Shown here: positions 63,622-64,000 of the stretch, piece after piece
Layout: each line of letters begins with the position of its first letter
Position numbering within the stretch: the stretch's first letter is position 1
Assembly (NCBI GenBank): GCA_013036995.1
Contig: JAAOXG010000013.1
Coordinates: 1 to 64,000, forward strand
Length of the DNA stretch: 64,000 nucleotides
Source: Lacrimispora defluvii
GTDB taxonomy: Bacteria; Bacillota; Clostridia; Lachnospirales; Lachnospiraceae
Direction: 5' to 3'
Made by a program: the position numbers and the translations under genes
Notes under the pieces: model-generated
Database searches by the model: none
Seen by the model: the letters and a program-made list of their open reading frames with translations, nothing else
What the model was told of the DNA's origin: nothing

Positions 63622-64000
63622 TTAGAAAATAAGTAATGCGATCCAATAAACGACTCCCGCCAGTACAAGTGCAGTAATGAAATAGTAAGCTGCCACCTTT
63701 AATGTCCATTTGTAGGACTGGCTCTCACTTGCCGAAGCAGCAACCGCGGCCATGCAGGGAACGTTAAAGAAAAACGCAAATATAAACGCCAGGGCCTGAG
63801 GAGCCTGCACGGCTGATAACAAAGCAGCTTCAAATCCAGTCTGATTGATGGCAACAGAACTGGTAACCAGCGTTCCTGCCAGACTGGAAACGCCTGTGCC
63901 TGCACCAAACAGGACCGCTATTGCGCCCAGCGCAGCTTCTTTTCCCATCGCCGCCACAATAAACGCAATGACAAGCTGCCAGCTAAGCCCGAAAATTGAA
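63622..64000 (-). CDS. feoB: FeoB ferrous iron transporter, C-terminal part
   Basis: Only the last 125 or so codons lie in the window; the frame stays open to the right edge (SIFGLSWQLVIAFIVAAMGKEAALGA region). The membrane segments and FNVPCMAAVAASASES with the conserved Cys match the second gate of FeoB. The complete protein imports Fe(II) with an N-terminal G domain beyond the edge. It is followed by the hairpin and the FeoC-like and DtxR genes. Confidence 0.9.
   Translation of the reverse strand, partial: SIFGLSWQLVIAFIVAAMGKEAALGAIAVLFGAGTGVSSLAGTLVTSSVAINQTGFEAALLSAVQAPQALAFIFAFFFNVPCMAAVAASASESQSYKWTLKVAAYYFITALVLAGVVYWIALLIF

Overview
The window reads as chromosomal DNA of an anaerobic, low-GC Clostridia, most likely a plant-fibre- or gut-associated Lachnospiraceae of the Lacrimispora/Lachnoclostridium type. 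The signs are strong AGGAGG ribosome binding sites, a GH48-X2-CBM3 cellulase, a pectate lyase, an electron-bifurcating [FeFe] hydrogenase, Feo iron uptake and many MerR/AraC/ArsR/MarR regulators. The genus is inference; no rRNA or tRNA gene is present to test it.

Layout. 0-6.1 kb is an arsenic island: a leftward arsR-arsR-acr3-arsD-arsA' operon whose arsA is cut short, a PAT-like GNAT (possible ArsN1) and a Cys-rich MarR, and a rightward arsR-arsP-thioredoxin-like operon ending in a 42-bp perfect palindrome. 6.2-15 kb is a leftward PTS/uronide cluster: EIIA, beta-glucuronidase, EIIBC, a BglG/LicT antiterminator, a DUF2264 protein, GH88 and a GH1 6-phospho-beta-glucosidase. Three antiterminator-target/terminator modules, two of them near-identical, tie these genes into one antitermination regulon. 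15-17.6 kb holds MerR, TrmO and AraC genes. 17.7-20.9 kb has a GH48 cellulase without a visible signal peptide, preceded by a phage-like sigma-region-4 protein.

21-29 kb is the least familiar part: a six-gene, AT-rich leftward operon for a 128-aa exported Gly/Ser/Tyr-rich protein, two lipoproteins, an ABC ATPase, a permease and a permease fused to a lipoprotein-like propeller. It faces, through back-to-back promoters, a complete transcription unit for a 33-aa peptide. 29.3-35.7 kb carries a frameshifted pectate lyase, a flavodoxin/MarR pair, an alpha/beta hydrolase, a two-component system and a small orphan gene. 36-43.7 kb is a siderophore system: two binding lipoproteins, two FecCD permeases, an ATPase, an ABC exporter-type protein, a divergent AraC regulator and a DtxR-like operator.

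44.7-47.8 kb has a TetR gene and a rifampin-phosphotransferase-like enzyme. 47.9-52.3 kb is the hndABCD-type hydrogenase operon. 52.4-64 kb is mixed: a MerR remnant, a UDG, VanZ, an N-acetylhexosamine kinase next to an internally deleted nucleotidyltransferase, AraC, a chemoreceptor, two oxidoreductases, a MerR, and a DtxR/FeoC-like/FeoB iron locus running off the right edge.

A recurrent theme is decay: arsA, the pectate lyase, a MerR leader, a nucleotidyltransferase, a possible flavodoxin start and a histidine phosphatase with a changed catalytic residue all look broken or altered. All gene functions are read from motifs and family knowledge; no database search was run.
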